From UCB3 sp964415605 (lineage in GTDB: Bacteria > Chloroflexota > Anaerolineae > Epilineales > Epilineaceae), in contig CAYQBA010000012.1 in assembly GCA_964415605.1 (NCBI GenBank), positions 1 through 45,661 of the forward strand: a stretch of 45,661 bases of DNA, given 5' to 3'. The position numbers and the translations under genes were made by a program. Shown here one piece after another: positions 28,413 to 37,248 of this stretch. The notes below the pieces were generated by a model. That model was not told the DNA's origin and made no database searches. It worked only from the letters and a program-made list of their open reading frames with translations. Within the stretch, counting starts at the first letter, position 1. Every line of letters begins with the position of its first letter.

Positions 28413-31319
28413 ATGGCGCGAGTTGCATGCGTCGAAGCAAGTGGGCGGAAATGGGTGGCCGCGGGGGCGATCGCGTCGTCGATCCTCACCGCCGCGTCGA
28501 CGGCCGCCGGAATGCCGACCCGGCCGACGCTGGCGCCGATGGCTGCCGCTCAGCCCATCGAGCCCCAGTCCACGGCGCCGTCCACGATCGTCAGCGCGGT
28601 CGTCCGCATCGCCGGCCCCAGCGTTTACGACCGCTTCGTCGATCTGGCCGGTGCGGCGCCGTCCGGCCCGGCCAGCCGGGCGCGGGCCGCCAAGCTGCGC
28701 CCCGCGCTCGACGCGGCCGACGCCGACGTCATCCGCCGCCAGGCGCCGGTGGTTGCCGCCGCCCGGCGGTCGGGCGTCACGATCGTCAGCCGCTATCGGA
28801 CGGTCGCGAACGCGCTCCTGGTCCACGGCTCCGCCGCGGCCGTCGCCGATCTCGCGCGCGCCCCCGGCGTCGTCGCGATCGAGCCCGCCCCGCGGGTCCG
28901 TCTGGACCTCGCGCGGAGCGTGCCGCGCATCCGCGCCGACGCGGTGGCCGCCCGGCTCGGCTTCGACGGCGCCGGCACGGTTGTCGCCGTGATCGACTCC
29001 GGCATCGACTACACCCACGCCCACTTCGGGGGGCCGGGCACGAGCGCCGCGTACCAGGCCGCCGCCGGCCAGGCCGAGACCATCGCGGACACCTGGGAGG
29101 GCCGCCCGCTCTTCCCGACGGACAAGGTCGTTGGCGGGTGGGACTTTGTCGGCCCGAAGTACACCCACCCCAGCTACTGCGGCGACGACCTCGTGCGCGC
29201 CGGTCGCTGCGTCAACGTCCCGCAGCCCGATCCGGACCCGCTCGACCAGCACAACCACGGCACCCATGTGGCGGGCATCGTCGCCGGGCGCGCCGTCGGT
29301 GGCCTGGCCGATGGCGTGGCGCCCGGCGCGCGGCTCGTGGCCCTCAAGATCTACGGCACGCCCCCTGGCCTGGCTGTCGACGAGGAGGTCGACGTCGTCG
29401 TCGACGCCATCGAATGGTGCGTCAACGTCAACCTGGCGCGACCGGTGCCCGGCATCGCGCCGCCGCACGTCGACGTCATCAACATGAGCCTCGGCGAGCC
29501 CTTCGGACAGGGCAGCCCGCTGTTCGACGCCGCCGTCGAGGCCGCGGCGGGCACCGGCATCGCCGTCGCGGCGTCGGCGGGCAACGCCGGCAACCGCCCG
29601 TTCGTCCTCAACGCCCCGTCGGCCAGCCCCAGGGTGCTCAGCGTGGCGAGCTCGATCGTCGGAGGGGACGCCGACGCGATCTCGGACTTCAGCGCCCGGG
29701 GGCCGGGCAAGCACGGGGCGCTCAAGCCCGACGTGACCGCGCCGGGCTCGGCGATCTTCTCGGCGTCGCGCGGCAGCGGGTCCGGGGGCGTGGCGCTGAG
29801 CGGCACGTCGATGTCCAGCCCGCACGCGGCGGGCGCCTTGGCTCTGCTGCGGCAGCGCGAGCGCGCCGCCCGGCTCGGCCTGGAGGCGCTGGACCTCGCC
29901 GCGCTGTTGATGAACCACGCTGACAGCGGCGTGGCCATGCCGGGCGGGTCGCCGGCGGTCGTGGGCGTCACGCGGCAGGGCGCCGGCCGGATCGACGTCC
30001 TGCGTGCCGCCACCGGCCGGCTGATGGCCCGCGCGGGCGACATCGCCAGCCTCAACCTCGGTGCGGTGTCGATCGACGCGCCGGGCCGGCTTCGCGACGA
30101 CGAGATCGCGGTGCGCAACCTCTCCGATGCACCGCTCTTCGTCGTGCCCGAGGCCCGCTTCGCCCACGCCGACGACGTCGGCGAGGGCATGGCGGTGATC
30201 CCGCCTGACGAGCCGATCGAGGTGCCGGCCCGCGGGCTGGCCATCGTGGACGTCGGTTTCCTGTTCGAGGACAGCGGCCGCAACACCGGCCGCCTGCGGG
30301 ACTGGTCCGCCAACCGGCTGGCCTGGTGGGGGCCGGACGTCCTCGACGCGCTCGAGCTCGACGGCTACGTGACGCTGCGCATCACCGACGCCGACGGGCG
30401 CCCCGTGGGCGACGCCGAGCCGGGGCCGAGCGTGCCGTTCTACGCGCTGCCGCGGCGCGCCTCGCGCATCGCGGGCACCGTCGCGCCGGCGGCCGGGGCG
30501 ATGGCGCCTCGCATCGTCTTCGACAACCAGGGCTTTGACGGGACCGCGGAGCTCTTTGCGGTGCCTGTGGGCGGCGAAGCCGGCGATCCCGACGAGCCCG
30601 ACGCCCAGGGCGAGATCGACGTCGCGGCGGTCGGCGTGCGCTACGACGCGCCTTCCGCCGACCCGCCGGCCGTGACGTTCGGCGTGACGCTGCACGCGGT
30701 GGCTTCCGCGCCGCAGGCGACGGCGATCGAGATCTACGTCGACGCCGACCGCGACGGCGCCATCGACCGGCGCATTCGGGCCGGGGCGCCGAGCCAGATG
30801 GGCGGCAGCGGCTCGGACGACCGCATCCAGCTCGGCGTCACGCCGTGGGACGGTGCGGCCGACGCGCCGTCCGGTGCCGAGGCGATCGTCGGCGAGGTGC
30901 CGAGCGACCTCCACACGCGCGTCCGGATGGTCCGCGTGCCGCTCGCCGCGCTGGGGCTGGGCCCCGGCGCGCCGTTCGACTTCTACGTGGTCCATCGCGG
31001 CCTGAACGAGGACTGGCTGGACGCCGTGCAGACCGATGTCGCCCCGGACGGGGCGGATCGGCGCGGCGGCCCGCGGTTCCGGGTCGAACCGGCCGCGTGG
31101 CGCTGGATCCCGGGGTCATGGTCGGTGCCGGTCGGCAGCAAGACAGAGGCGACCGTGGACGTCGCCGCCGGGGGCGGCGACGCGGGCCCGTCGCTGCTGG
31201 TGCTCTATCCCGACAACCGGTTCGAGCCGCCGGGCGCGCAGCATCAGCGCCTCGCCCTCGACGGCCGGGCCCCCTTCCCACGGATCGCCTACCTGCCGAT
31301 CGCGCGCCGGGCGCGCTGA
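28413..31319 (+). CDS. Secreted subtilisin-like (S8) serine protease with YLP-type tail
   Basis: 968 residues. The start at ATG 28413 has a strong GGAGGGT site. A signal peptide (VAAGAIASSILTAAST region) is followed by an I9-like propeptide (about 60-165) and an S8 domain with D195 (AVIDSG), H282 (NHGTHVAG), N391 (SAGN) and S466 (GTSMSSPH), so the active site is complete. A PA-type insert is plausible between D and H (long loop with two Cys, YCGDD and RCVNV). The C-terminal 450 residues are beta-rich, with an acidic calcium-loop-like DADRDG segment, and end in IAYLPIARRAR. Unlike the larger subtilase of this window it lacks DUF11 repeats and a PT linker. Convergent with the glycosidase lipoprotein, 22 bp apart. 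Confidence 0.93.
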   Translation: MARVACVEASGRKWVAAGAIASSILTAASTAAGMPTRPTLAPMAAAQPIEPQSTAPSTIVSAVVRIAGPSVYDRFVDLAGAAPSGPASRARAAKLRPALDAADADVIRRQAPVVAAARRSGVTIVSRYRTVANALLVHGSAAAVADLARAPGVVAIEPAPRVRLDLARSVPRIRADAVAARLGFDGAGTVVAVIDSGIDYTHAHFGGPGTSAAYQAAAGQAETIADTWEGRPLFPTDKVVGGWDFVGPKYTHPSYCGDDLVRAGRCVNVPQPDPDPLDQHNHGTHVAGIVAGRAVGGLADGVAPGARLVALKIYGTPPGLAVDEEVDVVVDAIEWCVNVNLARPVPGIAPPHVDVINMSLGEPFGQGSPLFDAAVEAAAGTGIAVAASAGNAGNRPFVLNAPSASPRVLSVASSIVGGDADAISDFSARGPGKHGALKPDVTAPGSAIFSASRGSGSGGVALSGTSMSSPHAAGALALLRQRERAARLGLEALDLAALLMNHADSGVAMPGGSPAVVGVTRQGAGRIDVLRAATGRLMARAGDIASLNLGAVSIDAPGRLRDDEIAVRNLSDAPLFVVPEARFAHADDVGEGMAVIPPDEPIEVPARGLAIVDVGFLFEDSGRNTGRLRDWSANRLAWWGPDVLDALELDGYVTLRITDADGRPVGDAEPGPSVPFYALPRRASRIAGTVAPAAGAMAPRIVFDNQGFDGTAELFAVPVGGEAGDPDEPDAQGEIDVAAVGVRYDAPSADPPAVTFGVTLHAVASAPQATAIEIYVDADRDGAIDRRIRAGAPSQMGGSGSDDRIQLGVTPWDGAADAPSGAEAIVGEVPSDLHTRVRMVRVPLAALGLGPGAPFDFYVVHRGLNEDWLDAVQTDVAPDGADRRGGPRFRVEPAAWRWIPGSWSVPVGSKTEATVDVAAGGGDAGPSLLVLYPDNRFEPPGAQHQRLALDGRAPFPRIAYLPIARRAR

Positions 31320-31341
31320 CGGATCCTGGCGGGCCCGGCGG

Positions 31342-32547
31342 CTACTTCGGCATCAACTTCAGCGCCTCGAACGCCGGGCGGGGTGTCCCGTCCGGGTTGT
31401 TGATGCACCACCAGTACTGCTCGTCCTGCTCGGTCCAGTCGGCGTTGCACAGGAAGATCGTCGACATGATGGTCATCCACGGCCGCCAGTGCTCGGCGGC
31501 GTACGCGTAGGCGCGGACGAGGTAATCGGCCTTCTGCGCCTCGGACACCGCGTGCCACTGGTATTCCGGGTGGACCTGGTCGCTGGTCCAGCCCATCTCG
31601 AGGATGGCGAAGCGCCGCGCGGCGTCGCCGTGGCGCTCGACGATGGCGCGCAGGTCCTCGACGCGGCGGAACGTGAAGTACCGCTCGCCGCCGTAGGCCT
31701 CGTTGGCCGCGGCCTCTTCGGGCGTCGTCTCGGGCGGTGCCGCGTAGCCCGGCGCGTGGACGCCGAGGAGGTCGAAGTAACCGTCGCCCGATCCACCCAT
31801 GGCGGTGTACAGCGCGTCGAGGTACGTGTCGTCCGGCATCGCGGTCGGCGGCTCGGTCCCGGTCGGCGCCATGCCGGCGCTGATGACGTAGGCGTCGGGG
31901 TCCACGGCCTTGATCGCCCCGTATGCCACCCGCAGCATCTCGGCGTAGGCCTTTGGGTCCGGCGCCTGGTCGCACCACTCGCGCGCCAGATTGGGCTCGT
32001 TCCAGATCTGGTAGGCGGCGATCCGGCCCTTGTAGCGGGTGGCGACCGCCGTGAGGAAGTGCGCCAGGTCGGCGAGGTCGTTCGGCGGCCCCTGCATCGA
32101 GCAGCCCTCGCGGGCCCACCCGGGCTGGTGGTCGATACGCGCGATGAGGTGCAGGCCGCCGTACTCGTGGATCTTGCCGACGATGTGGTCGGTGTGCTCC
32201 CAGTCGAACGTGCCCTTGGCCAGCTCGATGTCGCGCCAGCCGAAGCCTTGCTTGATCCAGCCGAACCCCATGTCCTTGACCAGGAGCATGTCGCGCTCGG
32301 CGACCTCAGGCCGCCACCACAGGAATGCGTGGATGCCGTAATCCGGCGAGCCGAGCGGGACCGGGCCGGCCGACGGGGCCGCCGCGGTCGCCCCCCCGCT
32401 GCGCGTCACGGCCGTCGGGGGGGCATTGGTCGCCGGCGCGCCCACGCCGGGGCCGGGCGTGGCTTCGGCGCCGCAGGCCGATGCCAGCAGGCCCGACGCG
32501 ATCAAGAGGGCGGCGCGGGTCCGGCGCCGCGGCGAGCACGGGTGCAT
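31342..32547 (-). CDS. Lipoprotein glycoside hydrolase of clan GH-A (GH5/GH39-like)
   Basis: 401 residues. The lipobox LASAC (C25) follows an Arg-rich n-region, so the enzyme should be tethered to the membrane. A Thr/Pro/Ala linker (30-65) leads to a TIM-barrel-like domain: YGIHAFLWWR at strand 1, then WIKQGFGWRDIE. The acid/base candidate is E184 in YQIWNEPN and the nucleophile candidate E317 in AILEMGW, the GH-A layout. Substrate unknown, probably a plant- or microbe-derived polysaccharide. ATG 32547 has GGGAG nine bases upstream; upstream open reading to 32769 is Arg/Pro-rich and rejected. It lies 142 bp downstream of the decarboxylase-like gene on the same strand and may be co-transcribed. 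Confidence 0.85.
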   Translation of the reverse strand: MHPCSPRRRTRAALLIASGLLASACGAEATPGPGVGAPATNAPPTAVTRSGGATAAAPSAGPVPLGSPDYGIHAFLWWRPEVAERDMLLVKDMGFGWIKQGFGWRDIELAKGTFDWEHTDHIVGKIHEYGGLHLIARIDHQPGWAREGCSMQGPPNDLADLAHFLTAVATRYKGRIAAYQIWNEPNLAREWCDQAPDPKAYAEMLRVAYGAIKAVDPDAYVISAGMAPTGTEPPTAMPDDTYLDALYTAMGGSGDGYFDLLGVHAPGYAAPPETTPEEAAANEAYGGERYFTFRRVEDLRAIVERHGDAARRFAILEMGWTSDQVHPEYQWHAVSEAQKADYLVRAYAYAAEHWRPWMTIMSTIFLCNADWTEQDEQYWWCINNPDGTPRPAFEALKLMPK

Positions 32548-32689
32548 CACACGCTTCTCCCAGGGACTAAAGTTGCGGGGGCAGGCCGTCAAGGATATCC
32601 GGCGGAGCCGCGCGCGGCCAGAATCCACGGCGCGGGGCGGGGTCGCGGTCGGTGCGCCGGGCACGCGGTCCGCGGTGGATCCGGGCGGC

Positions 32690-34339
32690 TCACCTGTCGT
32701 GGTCAGATGGCCGCGTCCGGGCCAGGGCATCGGCGGCCACCGCCGTATAGCCCAGCAGCCGCGCGGCATCGGCGGCCGTCTGGCGCGGCATCAGCCGCCC
32801 GCGCACGACGCCATCCGCGCCGCGCTCGAGGATCAGCTCGATCGCCTCGAGCAGGCCGCAATGGTGCGCGCCGCGGACGCCGGCCAGGATCTCCTGGTAG
32901 GCGCCGACGCCCTGGATCACCACGAAGTTGTCGCCTGGCGCGTCCGGCAGCCAGATGCCGGGCGCATCGGTGAACGCCTTGGGCGGGTAGCGGCCGTCCG
33001 AGTCGCACGTGAGGTCGCCGAGCCGTACGCGGGAGGCCGGGGCATGGGCATGTCGCGCCGAGAGGCAGCGGAACGGCTTGTGGATGAGGAGCATGTCGGG
33101 GATGGCGGCCATGAGCCCGCCGTCGACGAGCGCCCAATCGTCCACGCCGTCCGGGACCGGGGCGTGGTTGCGGCGGTGCTGGAGGACCTTGAACACGTGG
33201 AAGCCCGACTCGGCGGCGATGAGGTTGCCGAGCTCGAACGTCACGTCCGGCGGCGGCACCTCGGCAGCGGCGCTGGCGGAAGCGAGCGACCGGAAGAAGC
33301 CGCGCAGGAAGGCGCGGTGGTCGTAGGCGTCGCCGAGCGGGGGCATTCCCCCGCCGGTGTTCAGCTCGGAGAGTGTGGGGTGATCGCGGCGCAGCTCGGC
33401 CCAGATCCGCCCGGCCAGGGCGAACGCGGCGACGTAGGCATCGATCGGGATGCCCTCGGCCGAGCCGGCCATGGCGTGCAGGGTGGTGAAGGTCAGGTGC
33501 CCGGATGCCGCGATCCGGCCGGCCGTCGCGGCCACCGCGGGCGGCAGCATCCCGAAACGGCTGACGAGCCCGTCAAGCTCGGCGCGGGTGGCGACCGGGC
33601 CGAACTTCAGGCGCACGCCGACCTTCATCGGGGGCACGGACGGATCGAGGAACGTGTCGAGCTCGCCCTCGTCGAGCACGGGCGTGATGTCCCACCCGGC
33701 GCGCGCCAGGGCCACGATCCTGTCGGCGTAGGTCATGCCGCGCGCGGGCATGTGGTCGCGGAGCTCGGGCAACCTGATCCGGTCGGCGGCACCGGCGCCA
33801 GAAGTGGGTCCGGTAGCCCCGCTGCCCGGGGTGCTCCCGGCGCCCAGAGCGCGACCCGCGTGCCGCGTGTCCGACGGCCACCCGTAGCACCCCGCCGGGA
33901 GCTTGAAGCCATTGCACACGACGCGGATGTCGCGGCGCACGAGGCCGTGGTCGGCCATCCATTCGAGGTGCTCGAGGTCCTGCAGGGCGCTGGTCTCGGC
34001 GCCCCACCCGCTGCGATACGCCGCGTGCGTGATCTCGCTGGCCAGGTTGGCCTTGGCGGCATAGAGGTAGCGCAGCCGGCCGGGATAGCCGACCTCGGCG
34101 GCCACGGCGCGCGACAGCGCCACCCACTCCGTCGCGCGCCGCTCGACGATGGTGGTGTCGACGATCTCGAGCGGCGTCCCGTAGCGCGCCGCGGCGTCGC
34201 TGACGCGGAGGTCGTTGATCCACAGCTCACCTTCGTCGTCGTAGCGAAGGTAGTCCCAGATCGCCAGGCCGCCCCAGTCACGCCGCGCGTGTTCGAGATA
34301 GGTCGGCGCCGCGGGACCGTCGGGGGATTGCGTGGTCAT
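32690..34339 (-). CDS. Fold-type III PLP decarboxylase-like enzyme (arginine/diaminopimelate decarboxylase superfamily)
   Basis: 549 residues. Signature segments: YAAKAN with the PLP lysine K96, LHAMAGS (288, position of the HIGS motif), the phosphate-binding GGG (329-331), and TCDSDG with C445 in the position of the CxSxD motif of the partner active site. GAYQ (479-482) matches the aromatic stacking segment. Odd points: the EPGR motif reads ELGN (369-372), and a Gly/Ala/Thr-rich insertion of about 29 residues sits at 160-188. Fold is confident, but the substrate is not. It could be an arginine or related amino-acid decarboxylase or a racemase/epimerase-like branch. ATG 34339 follows a perfect TATAAT by seven bases, so the mRNA may be leaderless. 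Confidence 0.78.
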   Translation of the reverse strand: MTTQSPDGPAAPTYLEHARRDWGGLAIWDYLRYDDEGELWINDLRVSDAAARYGTPLEIVDTTIVERRATEWVALSRAVAAEVGYPGRLRYLYAAKANLASEITHAAYRSGWGAETSALQDLEHLEWMADHGLVRRDIRVVCNGFKLPAGCYGWPSDTRHAGRALGAGSTPGSGATGPTSGAGAADRIRLPELRDHMPARGMTYADRIVALARAGWDITPVLDEGELDTFLDPSVPPMKVGVRLKFGPVATRAELDGLVSRFGMLPPAVAATAGRIAASGHLTFTTLHAMAGSAEGIPIDAYVAAFALAGRIWAELRRDHPTLSELNTGGGMPPLGDAYDHRAFLRGFFRSLASASAAAEVPPPDVTFELGNLIAAESGFHVFKVLQHRRNHAPVPDGVDDWALVDGGLMAAIPDMLLIHKPFRCLSARHAHAPASRVRLGDLTCDSDGRYPPKAFTDAPGIWLPDAPGDNFVVIQGVGAYQEILAGVRGAHHCGLLEAIELILERGADGVVRGRLMPRQTAADAARLLGYTAVAADALARTRPSDHDR

Positions 34340-34346
34340 GCTTGCT

Positions 34347-34352
34347 ATTATA
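34347..34352 (-). promoter_or_regulatory. Perfect -10 (TATAAT) with leaderless spacing
   Basis: TATAAT on the minus strand, seven bases, then ATG 34339. No -35 matches at 16-18 bp; that position is occupied by the inverted repeat at 34365-34402, which suggests activation or repression by a bound protein. Confidence 0.6.
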
Positions 34353-34364
34353 TCGGCTCCGGCT

Positions 34365-34402
34365 GGCGATCGCGTCGCCAGCGCGATCGCGACGCGATCG
34401 CC
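34365..34402. promoter_or_regulatory. Perfect 14-bp inverted repeat with three GCGATCGC octamers (candidate operator)
   Basis: GGCGATCGCGTCGC (34365-34378) and GCGACGCGATCGCC (34389-34402) are exact inverted copies around a 10-bp centre. GCGATCGC occurs at 34366-34373, 34383-34390 and 34394-34401. The element sits between the decarboxylase -10 and the divergent promoter of the pspA-like gene. Confidence 0.6.
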
Positions 34403-34420
34403 CCACAGGATCCAGGCGAA

Positions 34421-34449
34421 TTGACCGGCATCGGATTCTCTCATAACAT
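34421..34449 (+). promoter_or_regulatory. Sigma-70-type promoter for the PspA-like operon
   Basis: TTGACC (34421-34426), a 17-bp spacer and TAACAT (34444-34449). The start near 34456 gives a leader of about 178 nt before ATG 34634. Confidence 0.5.
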
Positions 34450-34633
34450 GCCGGGGAGGCTCGGCGCAGGCGGCCATACCGCGACCCGGGGCCGGGAAAC
34501 GGCGTATGACATGCCATTGGCCGTGGGATGGCGCCTGGCGTCGTGACGCGGGGGTCCGGTCGCGCCGGACAGCGCCGAGCTCCTGGGATCCGCCCGGTTT
34601 GCCCACCGCCCCCACCCGCAAGGAGGGTTGAGA

Positions 34634-35452
34634 ATGAACATCTTCCGCCGGATCATCGAGTTCTTCCGCATGCTGCTGTCCGGCTTCGTCGACAGCGCCG
34701 AGGACAGCGTGCCGCTCGAACGGCGGCTGGCCTACGACCGCCTCAAGCGCGCCGAGAACCTCAAGAAGCAGATGGGCGCGGCCGAGGACGTCGGCGTTGC
34801 CGCCGAGATGATGGTCCAGCAGCTGGCGGAGGCGCGGATTGTGGCGGCCAACGTCCGCCAGGAGACCAAGTCCCACCTTCAGGCGGCGGCCGCCGCCGCC
34901 GCGCGGGGCGATGCCGTGACCCAGCAGCAGGAAGAGGCGCGGGCGGCGGCGTTGGCCGAGGAGCTCGCGGAGGCCGAGGGCGAGGTGCTGGGGCTCGAGC
35001 AGCTCGTCGAGGAGGCTCTCTCCGACAAGAAGGAAGCCATCGTCATGGTGCTGGACCAGTCCAAGGAGCTCGAGAAGCTCGCGCGCCACGACTCGCGCCT
35101 GGTGGCCCGCGCCCGCATGACCGACATGCGCCGCCAGCAGCTCGAGCTGCGCGAGCAGATGATGGACCTGGTGCCGGGCGACCAGAGCAACATGCGGGCG
35201 CGCATCCAGGAGCATGTCGTCAAGGACGAGGCGCGCTACCGGGCGCGGCGCGACGTGGTGGACGCGCTGTGGGATCAGAAGCGGCGCGCCGCCACCGAGC
35301 GGGTGGTGACCAGCGCCGCCGGCGCGGCCAAGCTCGACGAGCTGCGGCGCGAGATGGGCCTTGCCACGGCGCCGCCGGCGGCCGCCCCGGCGCAGGCGGC
35401 GGCTCAGCCGCCGGAGGAGCAGCAGGCCGAGGCGGGCGGCGGGCAGGGCTGA
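34634..35452 (+). CDS. PspA/IM30-like coiled-coil protein
   Basis: 272 residues, preceded by AAGGAGGG six bases before ATG 34634. The N-terminus (MNIFRRIIEFFRMLLSGF) can form the amphipathic membrane-binding helix seen in PspA relatives. From about 25 to 235 the sequence is nearly all charged and Ala-rich helix (LAYDRLKRAENLKKQM, MMVQQLAEARIVAANVRQE, RRQQLELREQMMDLV), typical of the ESCRT-III-like PspA fold. The tail is Ala/Pro/Gln-rich and disordered. Probably binds and stabilises stressed membranes, as known for PspA; sequence identity to classical PspA is low, so an uncharacterised paralogue is likely. First gene of a three-gene plus-strand run with a substrate-binding/OmpA fusion and a glycosyltransferase. 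Confidence 0.82.
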   Translation: MNIFRRIIEFFRMLLSGFVDSAEDSVPLERRLAYDRLKRAENLKKQMGAAEDVGVAAEMMVQQLAEARIVAANVRQETKSHLQAAAAAAARGDAVTQQQEEARAAALAEELAEAEGEVLGLEQLVEEALSDKKEAIVMVLDQSKELEKLARHDSRLVARARMTDMRRQQLELREQMMDLVPGDQSNMRARIQEHVVKDEARYRARRDVVDALWDQKRRAATERVVTSAAGAAKLDELRREMGLATAPPAAAPAQAAAQPPEEQQAEAGGGQG

Positions 35453-35526
35453 CGGCGAACCTCGCCATGGGCGGCGCGGAACGGTTGGATCATCCAGGCA
35501 TCGGTCAGCCGGAAAGGACGTGAGTG

Positions 35527-37242
35527 ATGCGGATCCGTTGGGGACGGGTGATTCTGGCGCTGGTAATCTTGCTCGGCCTGTGTGGCCTGGGCACGTGGTT
35601 CGCATTGCAGCGCGCCGGGTTGCAGCTGACCGATGTCGGCACCGGAGATTCGGGGTCCGCGGCGACGACGGCGCCGGGCGCCAGAGGCTCCGGCGCGGCC
35701 GCCGGCGGCGAGCGCGCCGTCGCGACGGCCGCGCGCTCCGCACCCCCGGCACCCACGGCCATGGCCGGCGCTGCCGGGGCGCGCGATGACAGCGGCCTGC
35801 CGCCGTTCCGCGTGCTGACGTTGCAGTACACGCCCTACATGGCCACGTTGGTGCACATGGAGGCGGGGGGGTACCTCGAGCGGCTCGGGTACGACCTGCA
35901 GCTCTTCGATGTCTACAGCGACGCGGTCGGTCTCGACGAAGCCGGGCAGTGCGAGGCCGTCAGGAGCGGCGAGTACCAGGCGCTCGCGACGACGATCGAC
36001 GCCACCCGGAAGTGCGGTGCGGGTGTGGCGGTCGGCATCCCCATCGGCCAGAGCGCCGGCAACGACGCCATCGTCGTCAAACCCGGCGTCGAGACGTGGA
36101 ACGACATCTTCGAGCATGCGGTGGCGTTCACGGGGTACAGCGTCAGCGAATACATGGCGTGCTTCGCCAGCCACAGCGCCAACCAGCCGATCCAGCTCCC
36201 GATCCGCATGGACGATGCCGGCGCGGCGGTCGACGACTGGATCAACGCCGGGGCGGAGCAGAACATCCTCTCGGTGGTGGCCTGGGAGCCCGAGGTGTCG
36301 CGGGCGCTGGCGGCCGTGCCGGGCAGCCGGGTCATCCTCTCGTCCAAGGACGTGCGCATCTTGTGGGACATCGTGGAGTTCTCGGTTGCAGCCGCCGAAC
36401 AGGACCCCGGCGCGTTTCAAGCCTTCACGCGGGCCTACTACGCCGCGCTGCGCGACCTCACCCGCGACCCGGACTCGGCGCTGGCCGCGATGGTCGCTTG
36501 GGCCGGCGACGATCCCGGCCGCCAGGCGCTGCTCACGACGACCGACGCGGCCGAGTTCCGCCAGCAGCTCGACAGCGAGGCGTTCGCCACGCTCCGCGAC
36601 GCCGCCCAGCTCATGGACAGCCGCCAGACGCTGCTCAACCGGTTGGACGAGGCGGCGTTTTACTGGGGCTACTGCGGCGTCGATGTCCCGTCGGTCCCCG
36701 TCAGCGAAGCCTTGATCGCGCCGCAGTTCATCCAGGCGGTCAAGGCCGACCCCGAGCTGCTCGACCAGCCCAACGAGCGCCCGAGCGCCGAGGTCTTCCA
36801 GGTGACGGACTTCACCAACGCCGCGGCGGTGACCGACGCGCAGATCCAGCAGGCGCGGGTGCTGTTCCAGAAGGGCGTCCAGATCGAGTTCATGCCCAAT
36901 CGGACGGACTTCCGCGACCCGGCCGCGGCGCTGGACACGCTCGGCGAGGCCGTGCGGTTCCTCCGCACGTGCCAGGACTGTGTGCTGCAGGTGCAGGGCG
37001 GCGCCGCCTATCCCGGCGCCCGCATCTGCCCGACGTGCACGGCCGAGGAATCGGATCGGCTGGCCGCGTCGCGCGGCCGGCGAGTCCACGACGAGCTCAA
37101 GAGCCAGTTCGACGTGCCCGAGGCGCAGCTCTACCTGGTCGAGGCGCCTCACCCGCCGCAGTACCCGGGCAGCAACGACGAGGCCCAGCTGCGCCAGGAC
37201 CGGCAGACCTTTTTGACGGGGTACCAGCTCGGGGGGCGGTGA
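35527..37242 (+). CDS. Membrane-anchored substrate-binding protein fused to an OmpA-like domain
   Basis: 571 residues. One N-terminal membrane span (ILALVILLGLCGLGTWFAL) and an Ala/Thr/Gly linker are followed by a periplasmic-binding-type domain (about 95-440) of the NMT1/TauA class. Examples are FRVLTLQYTPYMATLVHMEAG, a hydrophobic linker in NDAIVVKPGVETWNDIF, and NILSVVAWEPEVSRAL. From about 440 there is an OmpA-C-like domain: VQIEFMPNRTDF, then LDTLGEAVRFLRTC, and SDRLAASRGRRVHDEL, which in this family contacts peptidoglycan. A CQDC and a CPTC pair are unusual and may form disulfides. ATG 35527 has AAGGA eight bases upstream. No permease or ATPase accompanies it, so sensing is more likely than transport. 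Such fusions near PspA genes are known in other bacteria. Confidence 0.82.
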   Translation: MRIRWGRVILALVILLGLCGLGTWFALQRAGLQLTDVGTGDSGSAATTAPGARGSGAAAGGERAVATAARSAPPAPTAMAGAAGARDDSGLPPFRVLTLQYTPYMATLVHMEAGGYLERLGYDLQLFDVYSDAVGLDEAGQCEAVRSGEYQALATTIDATRKCGAGVAVGIPIGQSAGNDAIVVKPGVETWNDIFEHAVAFTGYSVSEYMACFASHSANQPIQLPIRMDDAGAAVDDWINAGAEQNILSVVAWEPEVSRALAAVPGSRVILSSKDVRILWDIVEFSVAAAEQDPGAFQAFTRAYYAALRDLTRDPDSALAAMVAWAGDDPGRQALLTTTDAAEFRQQLDSEAFATLRDAAQLMDSRQTLLNRLDEAAFYWGYCGVDVPSVPVSEALIAPQFIQAVKADPELLDQPNERPSAEVFQVTDFTNAAAVTDAQIQQARVLFQKGVQIEFMPNRTDFRDPAAALDTLGEAVRFLRTCQDCVLQVQGGAAYPGARICPTCTAEESDRLAASRGRRVHDELKSQFDVPEAQLYLVEAPHPPQYPGSNDEAQLRQDRQTFLTGYQLGGR

Positions 37243-37248
37243 GCCGGC

